A DNA stretch of 64,000 nt from Cyclobacteriaceae bacterium (GTDB taxonomy: Bacteria; Bacteroidota; Bacteroidia; Cytophagales; Cyclobacteriaceae), in the NCBI GenBank assembly GCA_019694875.1, contig JAIBBC010000002.1:1-64000 (forward strand). The letters run 5' to 3'. The translations under genes and the position numbers were made by a program. The notes under the pieces were generated by a model, which had not been told where the DNA came from, ran no database searches, and saw nothing but the letters and a program-made list of their open reading frames with translations. Below are positions 36,391-46,204 of this stretch, one piece after another (position 1 is the first letter of the stretch; each line of letters starts with the position of its first letter).

Positions 36391-38898
36391 TTAAATACAC
36401 CGACAGTGTTTAGACGACAGTGATTTATAATATTTTCTTTGTACACTTCCTGAACAGGTACAATTGTACATAAAGCAATCTGCGATTTGATCAATTGAGC
36501 TAAGAACTGCAAGTAGCAGCTGCGGAGTAAATGAAGCTGTTACTCCTGTCGAATAATGAGAGAGCCAGTTAGCAACGATACTTGGGATTAGGGTATTTTT
36601 TGCAGAAGTTTGTTGAGATTGTGAAAGAATCAGTTGATTAGCCCTTGAGTACAGATCAAGAGCAGCGGTTATGGCATTAATACAATTTTGCACCATTTTT
36701 CGGTCATCTCTGATTGAGAAATCTATAGGAACAGGAATATTTACTCGATGGATTATTTCCAGCAACTTAAATTCAAGATACTGCCTGACAAGGGGTTCTG
36801 CTTGATCAATTTGTCCAGCTTGGAGAAATTGCGTGGCACTGCCTTTAAGACGATTGGCATTTTGTGTCTGGGTGAAAATTTTTCCATTTGGAGCGAGCCC
36901 ATTGAGCCTTTGATGATGCCATAGCGCAGTTGACGAAACTTTGTCAAAGTACTTCTCTAAAAGTCCATCATGGCTCAAAACGATAACTTGTGGCCCATTT
37001 GTATTATTGGGACGACTAATTTGAGTCCTTAAGACTTCCATTAATGCAAACTGATGACCAGCGTCAAAGCTCGAAGTAACATCGTCAAATACTATGAAGG
37101 ATGATTCTGAATTTTGAATCGCAGCACTTAGAAAAATTGATAGAGCCAAGGCATTTCTATAACTTTCTGATAAAAGAGCTGAAGCAGCCAAATTACTTTT
37201 TCCATAGAAGGTATCTAAGTTAAGTAAAAGATCTTCAGATGCACCTGTCTTGACAAGTTTTGGAATAACATCAGGATTGTTAGTTATGGCTTGGTATAAC
37301 GCTCTATAGGATGTTTCGAGGCTTAAGGTTTTGGAAGTTGACAATGCGACTTCTGCCGTCGCAAATAAGTGTGATGCATTTGTTATAAACTCAACCCATT
37401 TGGTCCTTTTTGAAAGCTTATCACTTGCATCATTAAGATTGCGTACGCTTGTTAAGTAATCAGTAATCTGTTTCTTGAGGTCTTCTGCAACGGCTACTTG
37501 TTCAGTGAGGGCAACCAAAGAGGGTGGAAGCCCTTTTTGTAGTTTCTCCTGTTCAGCTTTTAGGTTAGTTATTGTTTTTAATCGTATTCCATCAAGGTTA
37601 GTCCTATAATCAATTATCTCTTGTAAATTTTCTGCTGATATAGTTCCGGCTTCTATTAATCCTGCAATTTCTTTAATCCTTTTTCTGTCCTTGTGATCAA
37701 TAGCTATTTGGCTTGCAACTAAAAGATCGTCAAGCCTTGACGAAGTCTGCGAGTTTGACCAGGCTTCATTTAGTTTTTCGTGCAATTCAGCAGTTCTCTG
37801 ATATTGAAGAAGCTTCTTTTTTAAAGACTCCGGCAGTGAGGAAGTTAAAGTTGTTTCACAAGTTGGGCACATCTGATCATTCGTCCATTCAGCGGAACTC
37901 ATTAACTTTAATGTTTCCTCATAATGCTTTTTAGTAAGAGGACCACTTGTTCCGCTTAAATTTTTGTTGAGTTGCTCTACAAGTTCTTTTAAGCCTTCTC
38001 TTTCTTCTTCCTCTGAACTTTCAACCTTTAAAGATTCAAGTTGAGGAATAATTTGAATCAATTGACGTAGCCTTTCTTGTTCGCTGCCTTTCTCTGCATT
38101 TTTGATGATAGCTTTGATGGCATCGAAATCCGCAGTCATTAACGTGTGGGTTTCAAATGTACTCCTTAGAATAGTAATATTTTTTAGAGCGTTTGTAGAC
38201 TCAGAAATGATTTGATCGGTATCAATTGGGCTTGTTACTTGGACATTAGTTAGCTTATGGTAATTCGTAATTATTAGAGATTCCAATTGAGATTTTCTTC
38301 TTTCATAGTTTGTAACCCTTTCGCGAAGAACTAAAAGATCGAAGTCTGTATTTAGATTGCGCGTATTTGATAATACTTCAAGGGCTTGTCGATAACCGGA
38401 AATCTTACCCAAGCCTAATAGAGATGAGAATGCTCTTCCTCTTTTTAATGGCGTTTCCTCAATGAATTCCTGGAATGAACGATAGTCTAGTAAGCAAAAT
38501 TCAGAGTTTAAACTGTTTAAGAGTTGCTCTGGAGTGGTAAAACCAGATGGACTATCAACAACGCGTAGTCCGTCTGGTTGTCGTCTCACACGGACAGTCA
38601 GGGCAGCAGATCCATCATCAGGTTGAAGAGTCAGAATAATTGTAGCTAATCCTGATGAATGGAATTGATTTGCATAGTAGTTCTCTGCTCGCTCTGATTG
38701 TTGAAGTAAGGCGAGTTTAGGAACAGTACCTTTGATGGCAAAACACAAGGCATCAAAAATTGAACTTTTTCCCTGAGCATTTGAAGCGAAGAGTGAATTA
38801 ACCTGATCATTCTTTAGATTAATTTCAAGAGGATCATTCTCATTGTTAATACCTCTAAATCCTTCAATCTGGAGTTTTGAGATGAAATGTTTTGCCAT
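36391..38898 (-). CDS. Rad50/SbcC-like zinc-hook AAA ATPase, putative defence protein
   Basis: An 835-residue SMC-like ATPase. Walker A is NAQGKSS (residues about 40-46) after IEGFRGINN. A long coiled-coil region (about 170-540) is split by a CPTC zinc hook near residue 345. The signature region is SALLSESYRNALALS, and Walker B is FIVFDDVTSSFD. A C-terminal helical extension of about 200 residues follows, containing a VRQYLEFKLLEIIH stretch that resembles those of RloC or Lamassu-type ATPases. The last 30 residues are cysteine-rich and look out of frame; a +1 shift near 36475 gives a better-looking continuation (see findings). The start overlaps the stop of a 71-residue gene. No partner nuclease was identified next to it. 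Confidence 0.75.
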   Translation of the reverse strand: MAKHFISKLQIEGFRGINNENDPLEINLKNDQVNSLFASNAQGKSSIFDALCFAIKGTVPKLALLQQSERAENYYANQFHSSGLATIILTLQPDDGSAALTVRVRRQPDGLRVVDSPSGFTTPEQLLNSLNSEFCLLDYRSFQEFIEETPLKRGRAFSSLLGLGKISGYRQALEVLSNTRNLNTDFDLLVLRERVTNYERRKSQLESLIITNYHKLTNVQVTSPIDTDQIISESTNALKNITILRSTFETHTLMTADFDAIKAIIKNAEKGSEQERLRQLIQIIPQLESLKVESSEEEEREGLKELVEQLNKNLSGTSGPLTKKHYEETLKLMSSAEWTNDQMCPTCETTLTSSLPESLKKKLLQYQRTAELHEKLNEAWSNSQTSSRLDDLLVASQIAIDHKDRKRIKEIAGLIEAGTISAENLQEIIDYRTNLDGIRLKTITNLKAEQEKLQKGLPPSLVALTEQVAVAEDLKKQITDYLTSVRNLNDASDKLSKRTKWVEFITNASHLFATAEVALSTSKTLSLETSYRALYQAITNNPDVIPKLVKTGASEDLLLNLDTFYGKSNLAASALLSESYRNALALSIFLSAAIQNSESSFIVFDDVTSSFDAGHQFALMEVLRTQISRPNNTNGPQVIVLSHDGLLEKYFDKVSSTALWHHQRLNGLAPNGKIFTQTQNANRLKGSATQFLQAGQIDQAEPLVRQYLEFKLLEIIHRVNIPVPIDFSIRDDRKMVQNCINAITAALDLYSRANQLILSQSQQTSAKNTLIPSIVANWLSHYSTGVTASFTPQLLLAVLSSIDQIADCFMYNCTCSGSVQRKYYKSLSSKHCRCI

Positions 38899-39113
38899 CA
38901 GTTTTGAGTTTGAGAATCTAGGGCGTTTTTTATCTGCTGATTTATCTCGGTTCGAACAGCGGTTCGTGCTTGACCTTCTGGTAAAGAAGTTAATCTTGTG
39001 ATATTTGACTCGAGAATTGTTGCAAGAGATTCATCGATGGTTTTTAAGTGATTGATGAATAATTCAATATTTTCTTCTGGGGATTTTGCGTCATCAAATG
39101 AAAACTTAGGCAT
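38898..39113 (-). CDS. Small protein co-transcribed with the zinc-hook ATPase
   Basis: A 71-residue, mainly helical, hydrophilic protein beginning MPKFSFDDAKSPEENIELFINHL, with a tail rich in Asn and Gln. Its stop overlaps the start of the ATPase gene (shared base at 38898), which points to coupled translation and perhaps a partner role, for example regulating the ATPase. No family is recognised. It has no signal peptide or membrane segment. Confidence 0.6.
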   Translation of the reverse strand: MPKFSFDDAKSPEENIELFINHLKTIDESLATILESNITRLTSLPEGQARTAVRTEINQQIKNALDSQTQN

Positions 39114-39437
39114 AAAACAAAATTCGTTAGATTAGTTTGTTAACTGATTTAAGGGATCATTGCACGTTAGAACCTCGAGGAGATTGTCCAGTGGTTGAAT
39201 AGCTAAATTTATAACTTATTTAGAGTCCTGTACAATAGGACTAACTCCTATTCTGAATTTGTTCTTTTTTGCTTCCCGAGGGCTGTCCGCACAGGTCCAC
39301 GCGCTCCCGATACTCGTGATTGCTGTGGGCTTTAACTGGTATCAGTGGCGATGAAATGCTTGTTCTAAAAAAGTCCATCTAATCTACAATACCGCTTTGA
39401 CGACTCGCTTCTAAGTTTGCAAATTTGTGGATCCATC
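39114..39437. other. Intergenic region, 324 bases
   Basis: It contains the divergent promoters of the ATPase operon (minus) and the DUF4238 gene (plus). Its middle (about 39270-39350) is GC-rich compared with the flanks and shows no open frame or strong hairpin. No known RNA or repeat was recognised. Confidence 0.4.
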
Positions 39438-40370
39438 ATGAAACATCATTTTGTCCCAGAGGTTTACCTGAAACAGTTTTCGAGAAATTGCGAGGGTCAT
39501 TTCTTTAAAGTTAAGCGGGGTCAGAAGAGAGCGAAGAAAATACACACAAGCGGAGTATGTTATCGGGAAGACTTTTATGACATAAAAAACCCCACTGCCC
39601 TCCATGAACATAAGCTTACAGAAAAATCATTTTTAGAACGCTATGGATTCCCGTACGAACGAGGTTGGATAAATCTCATTGAGAATTTCAAAAGTAGGCA
39701 ATATGTAAGCCGATCTCAACATGAACAATTGCTAAAAGCATATGTCTCAATTAAACAACGAACACACTTTTTCAGAAGGCAGTTCACCGATCAAAAATTG
39801 CTCAACAGGATATTTAATGAAGTAACATCTAAAATGTATGAAGAATACAAAACGTTAATTGATCAGCGCAAAGTTGACTTTGAATCAATTAAAAGTGAAC
39901 AGCTTGAAAAAATGCAAGACACCTCAACGTTTTCAGAAGAAAATCATTTACGTGGATTGGTTGAATCTCTTGTGGGCATAAATACACCTATTCACGATGC
40001 CCTTTTAAAACTTTTGAGTATGAATTTTGAAGTCCTTACACCAAAAGTTGATAAGGATTTCTTCCTAACGAGTGACAATCCTGGTTTTTCTTTAGACGGT
40101 GAGAAAATCTGGAATACTAATTTTGGAAGATTCGACACCGTTGTTTTTCCAATAGCCTCAAAATATGTTGTGGCGTTTCAAGGATTCAACAACTTAAATC
40201 ATCTGGATGTTATCAAAAGAGTTCGTTACAGAAAAATTGACACCAATGAGGTTAATCTGATCAATTATGCGAGCCTTTGCACTGCTGAAGAATTTTTGTT
40301 TTGCGAGAGTGAGTCATTTCTCAATGAATTCTTGAAGCAGGAGAATTTCCCACGGGTTCCAACGAAGTGA
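39438..40370 (+). CDS. DUF4238 protein
   Basis: A 310-residue protein beginning MKHHFVPEVYLKQFS, the typical start of DUF4238 proteins. The family also shows the mid-protein FLTSDNPGFS element, present here near residue 215 (FFLTSDNPG). An in-frame TTG at 39417 was passed over for the ATG. DUF4238 is widespread in mobile and defence regions, but its activity is not established to my knowledge; the conserved His-His-x-Val-Pro has been taken to suggest an enzyme. It sits between the zinc-hook ATPase and the restriction-methylation genes, in an opposite orientation to both. Confidence 0.82.
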   Translation: MKHHFVPEVYLKQFSRNCEGHFFKVKRGQKRAKKIHTSGVCYREDFYDIKNPTALHEHKLTEKSFLERYGFPYERGWINLIENFKSRQYVSRSQHEQLLKAYVSIKQRTHFFRRQFTDQKLLNRIFNEVTSKMYEEYKTLIDQRKVDFESIKSEQLEKMQDTSTFSEENHLRGLVESLVGINTPIHDALLKLLSMNFEVLTPKVDKDFFLTSDNPGFSLDGEKIWNTNFGRFDTVVFPIASKYVVAFQGFNNLNHLDVIKRVRYRKIDTNEVNLINYASLCTAEEFLFCESESFLNEFLKQENFPRVPTK

Positions 40371-40415
40371 TCGCACATCCTTTAACGTTATCACTAAGCA
40401 TGAATGGTCCTTTTG

Positions 40416-42026
40416 CTACTTATGCTTTCGGTTTAATCTTCTCAATGACAGTTTTTTCCATATATTGTTTGCCAGCGTAATTTCCTTGGCGGTAAATCCA
40501 TATTGATCGCGAAGAATTTTTCTATTTGTGACTTTTAGAATTTCATCTATTGTCTCTCCTTTTCTAAGCATTTTATCAATTGTGAAAATCAATTCACTGT
40601 TGACGGTAGAGTAGGGCAAGGGAATTTCTTCCACTTCACTCGGCATTAGTTCGAGAACTCCACCACCAAAACCTCTGCCAACAATTTCTGCAAACGCCAA
40701 TGAAATTGAATTGTAGAAGCTTCCAATGAAAGCATTCTTATTAGTTTCAGGCTTGATGAACACACGATGCATGGTATCAGTGGTATATGCGTTCGCATCA
40801 TTTAAAATCAATCGAGGATAGATGTTGTTCCTCCGAATGAACAATGCCTGAGACATCTTTATTGAAGGTACTACAAACCAGTCATCACGAATTCCCGTTT
40901 TATATCCTTCATTAATCCTTTCATCTATACCGTGTTGGATGTATCTTTTTGCGCCCTCATGGTGTTTCAACTCTTTTTTTTTGGGGAAAACCAGTAGATG
41001 CGCACGATTTTTTGAGTTCCTATTTTTTCTCCAATCATCTCTGGAGAAAATCACACTATCCACCTGAACGCTTCTGCCGACCATTGGTTTTACAAATTGC
41101 TCCAGATCATATTCTTTCACAGTCTTTAATGGTACAGTAAAAAATTTGTTTGCACCCGTTGTAATCCCAACCTCAACATTTGCATACTCTCCTAATTTTG
41201 GTATCTCAAACACCGACTCAACTTTCCCAAGGAAGTTGATCTCTTCTTGACTCAAAAAATAGTATGTCCATTTATTTGATTTAAGATCAATTCTTTTTGA
41301 GGGATGACTAAGCCGGTTTACGTTTAGATTCTTCAGCGCGCTAGCATCGTATAATTCGATGTGTTCGATTAAATGCTTACGACTCTTGTTTTTTTCGCAA
41401 AGCAGAAGAACAACTTCCTGTTGGATATCGGGGAAAACTAACTTTTCAAAAGAGATGATGTTGATTTTATTGAAGTGCTTGGCGAGAAATTCCCTTAGCT
41501 GCTTTGCGTAGCTAACTTGCAGCAGTTCAGCCGGCAATACAAATCCGATCTTTCCGTTTTGATTTAGTAATAGACTAGATCCGACCACAAATGAAACCCA
41601 TGCATTAGTTAACTTAGAATACTTCAAACCTGCCTTTTCGAATATTTTCGCAGCTTCGCTTTGCTGATCCCTGTTGAAGTATTGATAACGTATGTAAGGT
41701 GGATTACCAACTACTAAGTCAAAACGTTCACGTGTGGTGTTGCAGAAAACATGGAAGTCATCATTAATTACTGTCGCTTGCCGAAGATTTAGCTGCCTCG
41801 CCTTATTTGCTTCTATGTTATCAAATTCAACGGCTGTGATAGATTTGAATGGGTAGTGATCTTTTTTTAGACGTTCCAAAAAGACACCGTCACCGCAGCT
41901 TGGCTCCAATATGCGTTGATGCCTGTTTCCTCTGGTTCCCCATTTGAGGATAAATGAAGCAATCAATTCAGGTGTATAAAATCCGCCCCGCAATTTTTCG
42001 GAGCTAGCGTTCTTAATCAGCTTCAT
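40416..42026 (-). CDS. Eco57I-like N6-adenine DNA methyltransferase
   Basis: A 536-residue protein starting MKLIKNASSEKLRGGFYTP, the family-typical beginning. SAM motif I is LEPSCGDGVFLERL, and the catalytic motif IV is VVGNPPYIRYQYF. The C-terminal half (about residues 230-500) is a target-recognition domain including the GITTGANKFF and RLILNDANAYTTDTMHR elements. It methylates adenine in the recognition sequence to protect the genome. It is the second methyltransferase of the system, with its start inside the 3' end of the upstream restriction-modification gene (14 bases overlap), so the two are translationally coupled. The recognition sequence is unknown. Confidence 0.88.
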   Translation of the reverse strand: MKLIKNASSEKLRGGFYTPELIASFILKWGTRGNRHQRILEPSCGDGVFLERLKKDHYPFKSITAVEFDNIEANKARQLNLRQATVINDDFHVFCNTTRERFDLVVGNPPYIRYQYFNRDQQSEAAKIFEKAGLKYSKLTNAWVSFVVGSSLLLNQNGKIGFVLPAELLQVSYAKQLREFLAKHFNKINIISFEKLVFPDIQQEVVLLLCEKNKSRKHLIEHIELYDASALKNLNVNRLSHPSKRIDLKSNKWTYYFLSQEEINFLGKVESVFEIPKLGEYANVEVGITTGANKFFTVPLKTVKEYDLEQFVKPMVGRSVQVDSVIFSRDDWRKNRNSKNRAHLLVFPKKKELKHHEGAKRYIQHGIDERINEGYKTGIRDDWFVVPSIKMSQALFIRRNNIYPRLILNDANAYTTDTMHRVFIKPETNKNAFIGSFYNSISLAFAEIVGRGFGGGVLELMPSEVEEIPLPYSTVNSELIFTIDKMLRKGETIDEILKVTNRKILRDQYGFTAKEITLANNIWKKLSLRRLNRKHK

Positions 42027-45000
42027 ACAGTTCCTCAATCGTTGGTATCAATGCGTCGTCTTCGCCCAACTCGTATAGAGATGTTAATGCCGTATCTAGA
42101 ATTTGTTTGCCTCTGTTAAACTCGTCCAACAATGGTGCTATTGCTCTTTTGTCCTTGCCGCTCGAAATCATTTCTTCATTTAGTCTAATCAGTTTCTTCT
42201 GTATTCCTATGATTAAATCATACCAATTTTTCTCGGTAGGATTTTCGAAGTTAATTTGCCTGATAGGCAGTCGTTCTAGGACTTTTGTGCCCCTAGCCAG
42301 ATATTTATTATTAAAAATCTCTCCATATAATGAGCAAAACCACTCCAAATACTTTGAGTTGAGTATGGCTTGAACATAGTATATGGAATATGGATTCTCA
42401 TCTGTGAACGATATACAACAGTAGCCTGCTGTACCACCTGATGATACCAATGTTTGACTTTCGTCTATTGCATACTTTTCACCGGATGACAAAATCCCAA
42501 CCACAATCTTTAAAGGTACTTCGCACGAGGAAAGCCCATGTGATCTTCCGTATCGATGCCATTCATCTGTCGCTTTTGGCACAGGTTGAATTTTCCGACT
42601 TTTTTTGCTGAGTGCTGGCTGATGTTCGATAAGATAGTCGTATGCTAACGGGAACCTGGCTTTGATATCATTGAGTGAGATCAATGTTGGTTCACCGGCT
42701 GCATTAGGCTCGTAAGGATAGAGTACTCGTGAGTTGGGGACCAGTTTTTTATAGCTGTGTAGTGAATTTTTTCCTAGAGTTTTAAAATAGGGTTTAGTAA
42801 AATCTTTTTCAATACGCCTTTCAATTATCTGGTCTTGTTTTTTTGTTTTTCCCTTAACCAGTTCGTTCCAGTAGAAGTATTTATCGTCTTCGTTTGTTGG
42901 CACGAAAATGTAAATATCGTTGGCACTTGTTTGAATCCCATTATAAATGTTATGTTTCCCAACCAGGGTATTCAAAGGAGTGCTGATTGAAAGTATTTTT
43001 TTGTAGGCCTTCTCCAAGTGCCCTGGGACTAGCACGAAGATGTCTTCCTCTAGTTCCCTAGTAATTTTATTGGTAATTGTAACTGATTCTTTTTCACGTA
43101 TCCGCCATTTCGCAAGGTTGATAACCTCACCGTATTCAAACTCTTCATGAGATTCTTTGCTCAGTGTTAGCAAGCAAGTGTATGTCGATTTTGTTTCAAA
43201 AATCTGATTAGCTCCAAATGATAGGATTGAAACGATGCTTTTCCTTTCCTTTAGAAATTTTCGGAGCTGTTTAGCGGCTCCTACTTTTGTGAATTTACTG
43301 GGCACGATATAACCAAGCAGGCCATCTTTCTTCAGCAGACTTAATCCCCGTTCTACAAAAAGATAGTACTTGTCAAATTGCTTGGATGCAGATTTAAAGT
43401 TCTTTAAATATAAGCCAACCTCTTTGGGAGTAACATTTTGCATCTCCTCAATTGTCATGTAAGGAGGGTTTCCAACTACGCAATCAAATAGATCGCCCTT
43501 GAAATCGTGCGGATTTATGCTTGCGTCAGATAACATTCCCAGATCAGCAGGAGCAATTAAACTGTTGCCGAAATGGATGTTATTTTCGAGACCCGGAAGT
43601 ATTGGTTTTGTTGGAAGGGTCGAAGAATCGGTTTCGCCCTCTAGCAACTTTAGTAAAAGTCCGAATTTTGTTGCCTCGACCGCACTATAGTCTTTATCAA
43701 CCCCATGGATGCAATGGATTAGAATGTCTTTCTTTACTGAGAAAGGTAGTTTGAATGTGCTTAAGTTAATCTGAATTAACTTTGATCTATCGTTTGCTAG
43801 ATAGTAATCAATGAGACTATCGTTAATTAACTGGAATATTTCGAGAAGAAATGCGCCTGAGCCGCATGCAATGTCTGAAAACCTCAGCTTCAAAATTTCA
43901 GTCTCATTTTTTCCAATACATTTTGGCTGAACTGTTTTTCGAAGAATCTCGTGGATAATATATGTGGGCGTCGTGATAATATCACGATCAAGATGATCTG
44001 GCTTTCGTACAAGCTCAACGATGCCATCTTTAATTACTAGTTTTTCCGCGAGAAATATTTCATAAATCCTTCCCAAAATATCAGAGGAGAATACTGAAAA
44101 GGAATATGGACTCTCGGGGAAATACAGCTTTTTGATGATTATCCAAAAAACAGAACTGACGTTGGCTACAATTTTCTCTCCAAGCAATTGATCAAATAAT
44201 CCGGAATTGTACTTTTTGTCAGCGTCGACAAATTTTTGGATGAGAGCTTCAAATTTCCCCTCGTTAGCAAGTTTACTCAGCGTTTTGTACTGCTCGATAT
44301 TACGATCCTCACAAACACGAAGGAACAATATCCTGTTGAGATAGCTTTGCACCACATCGTTTAGGAGATGTTCTTTAATTCCAGGACTATGCTTGCAAAC
44401 TTCGGTACCAAGTTCCTTTCGCCACTGGTTGATTTGATTCAGAAAATGGTGGTCGATGGAGAATTTTTCAAGTTTGATCTCGATATTCTTCCACACTTCA
44501 TCAAAACTTCCGGAATAAACCGCGTCTCTTCCAATAAGATCTTTGATCTCCTGAAAGCATTCAACATATTTGGTATAGGGGTATGTCTTGATTATACCTG
44601 TGATATGACTGTCAGATGCATCAACGGGAACCGATGTATCGTACAGGATAAGATGTTCAAAATTCGACAGCGCTGAAATTTTCAGTTTGGCAGTGAAGCC
44701 GTATCTTCTTATTTGACGAGCTGGTTCATCAGTAGATTCAATTTTGACACTGGGTTTTTTGGCTTCAACAAAAAACCTTCTTTCAGAATGCAATCTGAAA
44801 GTATAATCGGGTTTTTTAGAGCTTTCTTCGATATGAGCTCTTACAGGTTCTTCCAGAATTACTTCCCGTTCATTGGTTGCTTTACCTTCTGTATTATCAA
44901 TGTCCCAGCCTAGTAATTTAAAAAAAGGATTTAAAAAGTCATTTCTGAGTTGAGTCTCATTGTAGCTCGTCCTGAGATACTCTTCCCTCCCAGCATGATA

Positions 45001-45027
45001 CTTTTCGACAAGTTGTGAAATATTCAT
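42013..45027 (-). CDS. Type IIG restriction-modification enzyme, Eco57I-like
   Basis: A 1004-residue fusion. The N-terminal nuclease is of the PD-(D/E)xK type, seen as KKPDYTFRL (Asp) and RRFFVEAKKP (Glu-Ala-Lys), residues about 70-95. A helical region precedes the methyltransferase, whose motif I is FSDIACGSGAFLLEIF and catalytic motif IV is VVGNPPYMTIEEM. A C-terminal target-recognition region from about 650 to 960 follows. One polypeptide thus both cuts and modifies DNA, as in Eco57I, which also pairs with a separate methyltransferase like the gene downstream. It protects against phage and foreign DNA. Confidence 0.88.
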   Translation of the reverse strand: MNISQLVEKYHAGREEYLRTSYNETQLRNDFLNPFFKLLGWDIDNTEGKATNEREVILEEPVRAHIEESSKKPDYTFRLHSERRFFVEAKKPSVKIESTDEPARQIRRYGFTAKLKISALSNFEHLILYDTSVPVDASDSHITGIIKTYPYTKYVECFQEIKDLIGRDAVYSGSFDEVWKNIEIKLEKFSIDHHFLNQINQWRKELGTEVCKHSPGIKEHLLNDVVQSYLNRILFLRVCEDRNIEQYKTLSKLANEGKFEALIQKFVDADKKYNSGLFDQLLGEKIVANVSSVFWIIIKKLYFPESPYSFSVFSSDILGRIYEIFLAEKLVIKDGIVELVRKPDHLDRDIITTPTYIIHEILRKTVQPKCIGKNETEILKLRFSDIACGSGAFLLEIFQLINDSLIDYYLANDRSKLIQINLSTFKLPFSVKKDILIHCIHGVDKDYSAVEATKFGLLLKLLEGETDSSTLPTKPILPGLENNIHFGNSLIAPADLGMLSDASINPHDFKGDLFDCVVGNPPYMTIEEMQNVTPKEVGLYLKNFKSASKQFDKYYLFVERGLSLLKKDGLLGYIVPSKFTKVGAAKQLRKFLKERKSIVSILSFGANQIFETKSTYTCLLTLSKESHEEFEYGEVINLAKWRIREKESVTITNKITRELEEDIFVLVPGHLEKAYKKILSISTPLNTLVGKHNIYNGIQTSANDIYIFVPTNEDDKYFYWNELVKGKTKKQDQIIERRIEKDFTKPYFKTLGKNSLHSYKKLVPNSRVLYPYEPNAAGEPTLISLNDIKARFPLAYDYLIEHQPALSKKSRKIQPVPKATDEWHRYGRSHGLSSCEVPLKIVVGILSSGEKYAIDESQTLVSSGGTAGYCCISFTDENPYSIYYVQAILNSKYLEWFCSLYGEIFNNKYLARGTKVLERLPIRQINFENPTEKNWYDLIIGIQKKLIRLNEEMISSGKDKRAIAPLLDEFNRGKQILDTALTSLYELGEDDALIPTIEELYEAD

Positions 45028-45255
45028 GAGGCAAAGACATTACCGGGTTTCCGGGAACATTTTGAACGCACTCCGCGGCAAGCCCAGTTTGAGGTCAAAA
45101 TTTTAAGTTTCCAACGCGTGAAATTGGCTCTATTTAGGCTATAATTCAACATCCTGACTACATTTCTTGCCATTTACCTTCGTTTTGAGGGGTAAAAATA
45201 TTTCAGTGCTTGTGTCAATATCTGTCGGGCTTCACATTGCGGCAAATATTCCGGA

Positions 45256-45708
45256 TTACGGGGCAGACTCAGGCTCAGGAAAGACTTTCATTAACATTTG
45301 AAGCCGGGCCGATTTATAGCCAGAGGGTCTCCAACCTGCTCGCATCAGTCCCTCGATAAGCCTCTTGTGTTTGCGACTTGCGGTATTCAAATTCATGAAA
45401 ACGTTTAATCTTGGCCACCGCTTATTAAGTAGTGGCTCTGCGTCACAGATTAAGTTGTAAAAATTGAATGCAGAACGGTTAATGATAGCTAAACATTCAA
45501 TCCCTGTCCATCCTTGTCTTGATCTTTTCTTTTTAAACACTAATAGACACTGGTCAGTAGCAAGCTTAAGTACCAGGAGATTTTTAAAAGAGCGGATTGT
45601 TTTTATCTTTTTTCCTGTCCGTGGCAAGTCGGAAAGCAACCTAGTTACAGATGAATCTTTAAGATCGGTTTCAACAAGCAGATTGCCTTTTAAGAGTTTA
45701 TTTTCCAT
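45256..45708 (-). CDS. Hypothetical protein
   Basis: A 150-residue basic protein with no signal peptide or membrane span. It contains LLVFKKKRSRQGWTGIECLAI and a C-terminal HKRLIEGLMRAGWRPSGYKS stretch. No family is recognised. It lies leftward of the XRE regulator on the same strand, 224 bases away, and may share its transcript. Confidence 0.5.
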   Translation of the reverse strand: MENKLLKGNLLVETDLKDSSVTRLLSDLPRTGKKIKTIRSFKNLLVLKLATDQCLLVFKKKRSRQGWTGIECLAIINRSAFNFYNLICDAEPLLNKRWPRLNVFMNLNTASRKHKRLIEGLMRAGWRPSGYKSARLQMLMKVFPEPESAP

Positions 45709-45932
45709 TATATGTTATGAGTATCTTACCACTGATACACAGCATATACAAGGAGTCAAGGTCTTATCCCCGCCCCAACCTCAAAGGCTATATTTTTGCA
45801 ATTGAGACTTGCTGTATTAACTCATTAGCGGATGAGTTGGATGGAGAAGGCTGCAATTCGATAAAAAGTGCGGGAAAACCCAAACTTATTGTAAAGCAGT
45901 AGGAAATGGTGGTGTTAGACGCGTCCGGAAAT

Positions 45933-46154
45933 CTACTCTTTAATAAAATCAGATATTTTGACGCCGAGTATTTGTGCTATTTTATACAACGTAAAAACCG
46001 AAGCTAAAGTGTTGCCGTTTTCAATCTCTGACAGATTACCGCGTTCTATTGAATTCTCGTAGGTTTCAAATTCTTTTAACGAGATACCTTTTTTCTCGCG
46101 TATTTCCCGAATACGTTGGCCGATATCTTTTGCAAGTTTTTCCCGGGTAAGCAA
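45933..46154 (-). CDS. XRE-family HTH regulator
   Basis: A protein of about 73 residues starting from a TTG at 46154 (LLTREKLAKDIGQRIREIR). The frame stays open to 46241 without any ATG, and the region upstream of 46154 contains an inverted repeat likely to be its operator, so the shorter start is preferred. The HTH is KKGISLKEFETYENSIERGNLSEIENG followed by a VFTLYKIAQILGVKISDF helix. It is likely a repressor of its own gene and of the divergent secreted-protein gene. A frameshifted copy lies at 61968. Confidence 0.78.
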   Translation of the reverse strand: MLTREKLAKDIGQRIREIREKKGISLKEFETYENSIERGNLSEIENGNTLASVFTLYKIAQILGVKISDFIKE

Positions 46155-46159
46155 GTTCC

Positions 46160-46181
46160 TTGGTTTGTAATGACAAACCAA
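46160..46181. promoter_or_regulatory. Palindromic operator next to the XRE gene
   Basis: TTGGTTTGT-aatg-ACAAACCAA: a perfect 9 bp inverted repeat with a 4-base centre, six bases before the proposed TTG start and upstream of the divergent promoter. Its size and symmetry fit an XRE dimer site, implying autoregulation. Confidence 0.65.
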
Positions 46182-46204
46182 AAAAGAACGGGTCAAAAAA
46201 GGGT

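Noticed and set aside
45717-45902. A 61-codon open frame on the plus strand
   Set aside because: It has no promoter or ribosome-binding site, no recognisable domain, and overlaps the upstream region of the 45256-45708 gene. It is probably a chance frame.
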